Position numbers and translations under genes: made by a program
In this document: positions 6,368-7,724 of the stretch, in pieces
How the letters are laid out: every line of letters starts with the position of its first letter
Numbering within the stretch: the stretch's first letter is position 1
Notes under the pieces: model-generated
What the model was told of the DNA's origin: nothing
Seen by the model: the letters and a program-made list of their open reading frames with translations, nothing else
Database searches by the model: none
DNA from: 13-2-20CM-68-14 sp035640035
Lineage (GTDB): Bacteria; Actinomycetota; Thermoleophilia; Gaiellales; Gaiellaceae
DNA length: 7,724 bases
Assembly: GCA_035640035.1 (NCBI GenBank)
Contig: DASQWX010000048.1
Location: forward strand, 1-7,724
Direction: 5' to 3'

Positions 6368-7724
6368 ATGGGAGAGCGGCGCAAGCTGATTGTCGTCTCG
6401 AATCGCGGACCAGTCTCCTACACCAGGGAGGACGACGAGCGCGTCGCCAAACGAGGCGGCGGCGGTCTCGTGACCGCGCTTCGCGGACTTGTCTCGCACC
6501 ACGACGTGACCTGGATCGCGAGCGCGATCACCGAGGAGGATCGCGCGGCCTCGCACGAGACGATCGAGGAGACGGCGCGGGACGGGTCGCCGTTCCGGCT
6601 TCGCCTCGTCGAGCACGAGGAGACGGCTTACGACGGGTTCTACAACGTGATCTCGAACCCGATGCTGTGGTTCTTGCAGCACTACCTCTGGGAGCTCGCG
6701 TACACACCGGCGGTCGACCACGGCCTGCGACACGCCTGGGAGCACGGCTACGTGCGCGTGAACGAGGTGTTCGCGGCGGCGGTGCTCGACGAGCTCGAGG
6801 CCGAGCCCGACGCGGCCGTCCTCTTCCACGACTACCACCTCTACCTGGCCCCGCGGATCGTGCGCGAAGAAGCTCCGGACGCCACGCTCTCGCACTTCGT
6901 CCATATCCCCTGGCCGCAGCCGGATTACTGGCGGATCCTGCCGGACGAGATGCGCCACGCCATCCACGACGGGCTGCTCGCGAACGACGTCGTCGGTTTC
7001 CACTCGAGCCGCTGGCGCCTGGCTTTTCTGCGCTGCGCGGTCGACATCGCCGGGGCCGAAGGGAACTTCATCGACTGGGTCGCCGACTATCGCGGAGGGC
7101 GGACGCGCGTCGTCGCGACTCCTATCTCGATCGACCCCGAGGAATTCGACGAGCTCGCCGGGAGCCCCGAGGTCCTCGAGGCGGAACGGGAAATCGTCGA
7201 GCGGCGCCCCGAGCGTCTCGTCGTCCGGGTCGACCGCACCGACCCGTCGAAGAACATCGTCCGCGGCTTCCGAGCGTTCGAGCTCTACCTCGAGGCTCAC
7301 CCGGAGATGCACGGACGGGTCGGGCTGCTGGCGCTGCTCGATCCATCGCGCCAGGACATCCCCGAGTACTCGGAGTACCTCGGTGCGATCCAGCGCGAGG
7401 TCCGGCGCGTGAACGACCGCTTCCAGTCTGACGTCTGGGTACCGATCGACCTTCGAATCGACGACGATCTGCCGCGGTCCGTCGCCGCGTACAAGCAGTT
7501 CGATGTCCTGTTCGTGAACGCGATCTTCGACGGCCTCAACCTTGTCGCCAAGGAGGCGCCGCTCGTGAACACCCGAGACGGGTCGGTTGTCTTATCAGAA
7601 AACACCGGCTCGGCCGAGGAGCTCGGCCGCTGGACTCTGACGATTAACCCCTTCGATGTCGCCGCGCAAGCGGAGGCGATCCACGACGCGCTCGAGATGT
7701 CCGAAGACGAGCGCCGCGCGCGGC
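6368..7724 (+). CDS. otsA: GT20 glycosyltransferase, trehalose-6-phosphate synthase (OtsA) family, 3' end outside window
   Basis: An open frame of 452 codons runs off the right edge; family members are about 450-500 residues, so little is probably missing. OtsA transfers glucose from a nucleotide sugar to glucose-6-phosphate in the cytoplasm. Conserved sites are SNRGPV (R13), HDYHL (154-158), FVHIPWP (177-183), GFHSSRWR (210-217), VDRTDPSKNI (R290, K295, donor phosphate contacts), PSRQDIPEY (R328), DGLNLVAKE (388-396) and LSENTGSAEEL (409-419). It departs from E. coli OtsA: the segment expected to carry the acceptor-contacting tryptophan loop reads WIASAITEED (49-58), and DY-x-KG is DP-S-KN. 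GT20 also holds glucosylglycerol-phosphate synthases and pseudo-sugar enzymes, so the acceptor is uncertain. A rare TTA leucine codon is at 7592-7594. No phosphatase (OtsB) is visible in the window. Start chosen at the ATG that places KLIVVSNRG at the expected N-terminus. Confidence 0.87.
   Translation, partial: MGERRKLIVVSNRGPVSYTREDDERVAKRGGGGLVTALRGLVSHHDVTWIASAITEEDRAASHETIEETARDGSPFRLRLVEHEETAYDGFYNVISNPMLWFLQHYLWELAYTPAVDHGLRHAWEHGYVRVNEVFAAAVLDELEAEPDAAVLFHDYHLYLAPRIVREEAPDATLSHFVHIPWPQPDYWRILPDEMRHAIHDGLLANDVVGFHSSRWRLAFLRCAVDIAGAEGNFIDWVADYRGGRTRVVATPISIDPEEFDELAGSPEVLEAEREIVERRPERLVVRVDRTDPSKNIVRGFRAFELYLEAHPEMHGRVGLLALLDPSRQDIPEYSEYLGAIQREVRRVNDRFQSDVWVPIDLRIDDDLPRSVAAYKQFDVLFVNAIFDGLNLVAKEAPLVNTRDGSVVLSENTGSAEELGRWTLTINPFDVAAQAEAIHDALEMSEDERRAR

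Noticed and set aside
6329..7312. Long minus-strand open frame opposite the GT20 gene
   Set aside because: It is antisense to a gene with clear family motifs; its composition (rich in R, D, E, V) is typical of the reverse frame of GC-rich coding DNA and it has no recognisable domain.
1..7724. Mobile element, CRISPR array, toxin-antitoxin pair or defence genes
   Set aside because: No transposase, integrase, long terminal repeats, spaced direct repeats or small paired genes were seen; codon use is uniform across the window.

Overview
The window is high-GC, tightly packed bacterial DNA. It looks chromosomal and comes from an actinobacterium. A deep lineage such as Thermoleophilia (Gaiella or Solirubrobacter relatives) is my best guess. 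The guess rests on GC-rich third codon positions, start codons lacking Shine-Dalgarno sequences but sitting just after -10-like hexamers, an orphan RsbW-type kinase, and a TreT-type trehalose synthase beside a divergent GT20 enzyme. No tRNA, rRNA, CRISPR array, insertion sequence, integrase or phage gene was seen. Seven protein genes fill about 95% of the sequence, and the two outer genes run off the window ends.

Layout: (1) Bases 1-938, minus strand: membrane-anchored M28-family metallopeptidase homologue, C-terminus outside the window, lacking the usual general-base glutamate. (2) 939-993: short divergent promoter region. (3) 994-1692 and 1692-3107, plus strand: OmpR/PhoB-type response regulator and HAMP-type sensor histidine kinase, joined by a 1-base stop/start overlap. 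(4) 3108-3316: the longest non-coding gap, with several possible hairpins and the predicted start of a leaderless mRNA. (5) 3317-4537: membrane-anchored HtrA/DegP-like serine protease with one PDZ domain. (6) 4586-5005: small RsbW/SpoIIAB-like ATPase, probably an anti-sigma kinase. (7) 5055-6332: TreT-like trehalose synthase (GT4). (8) 6368-end: GT20 enzyme of the trehalose-6-phosphate synthase (OtsA) family, C-terminus outside the window.

The plus-strand genes read as a stress block. A two-component system followed by an HtrA protease has the same order as mycobacterial mprA-mprB-pepD, which responds to envelope stress. The RsbW-like protein belongs to the partner-switching proteins that control general-stress sigma factors. 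The last two genes supply trehalose by two chemistries: direct glucosyl transfer to glucose, and possibly the phosphorylated route. Shared regulation is inferred from order and spacing only.

I found no wholly unknown system. The points most worth checking are the missing catalytic residue of the M28 protein, the altered acceptor-side motifs of the GT20 protein, the orphan anti-sigma kinase, the TreT/GT20 pairing, the leaderless-start pattern, and a possible folded RNA upstream of the protease gene.
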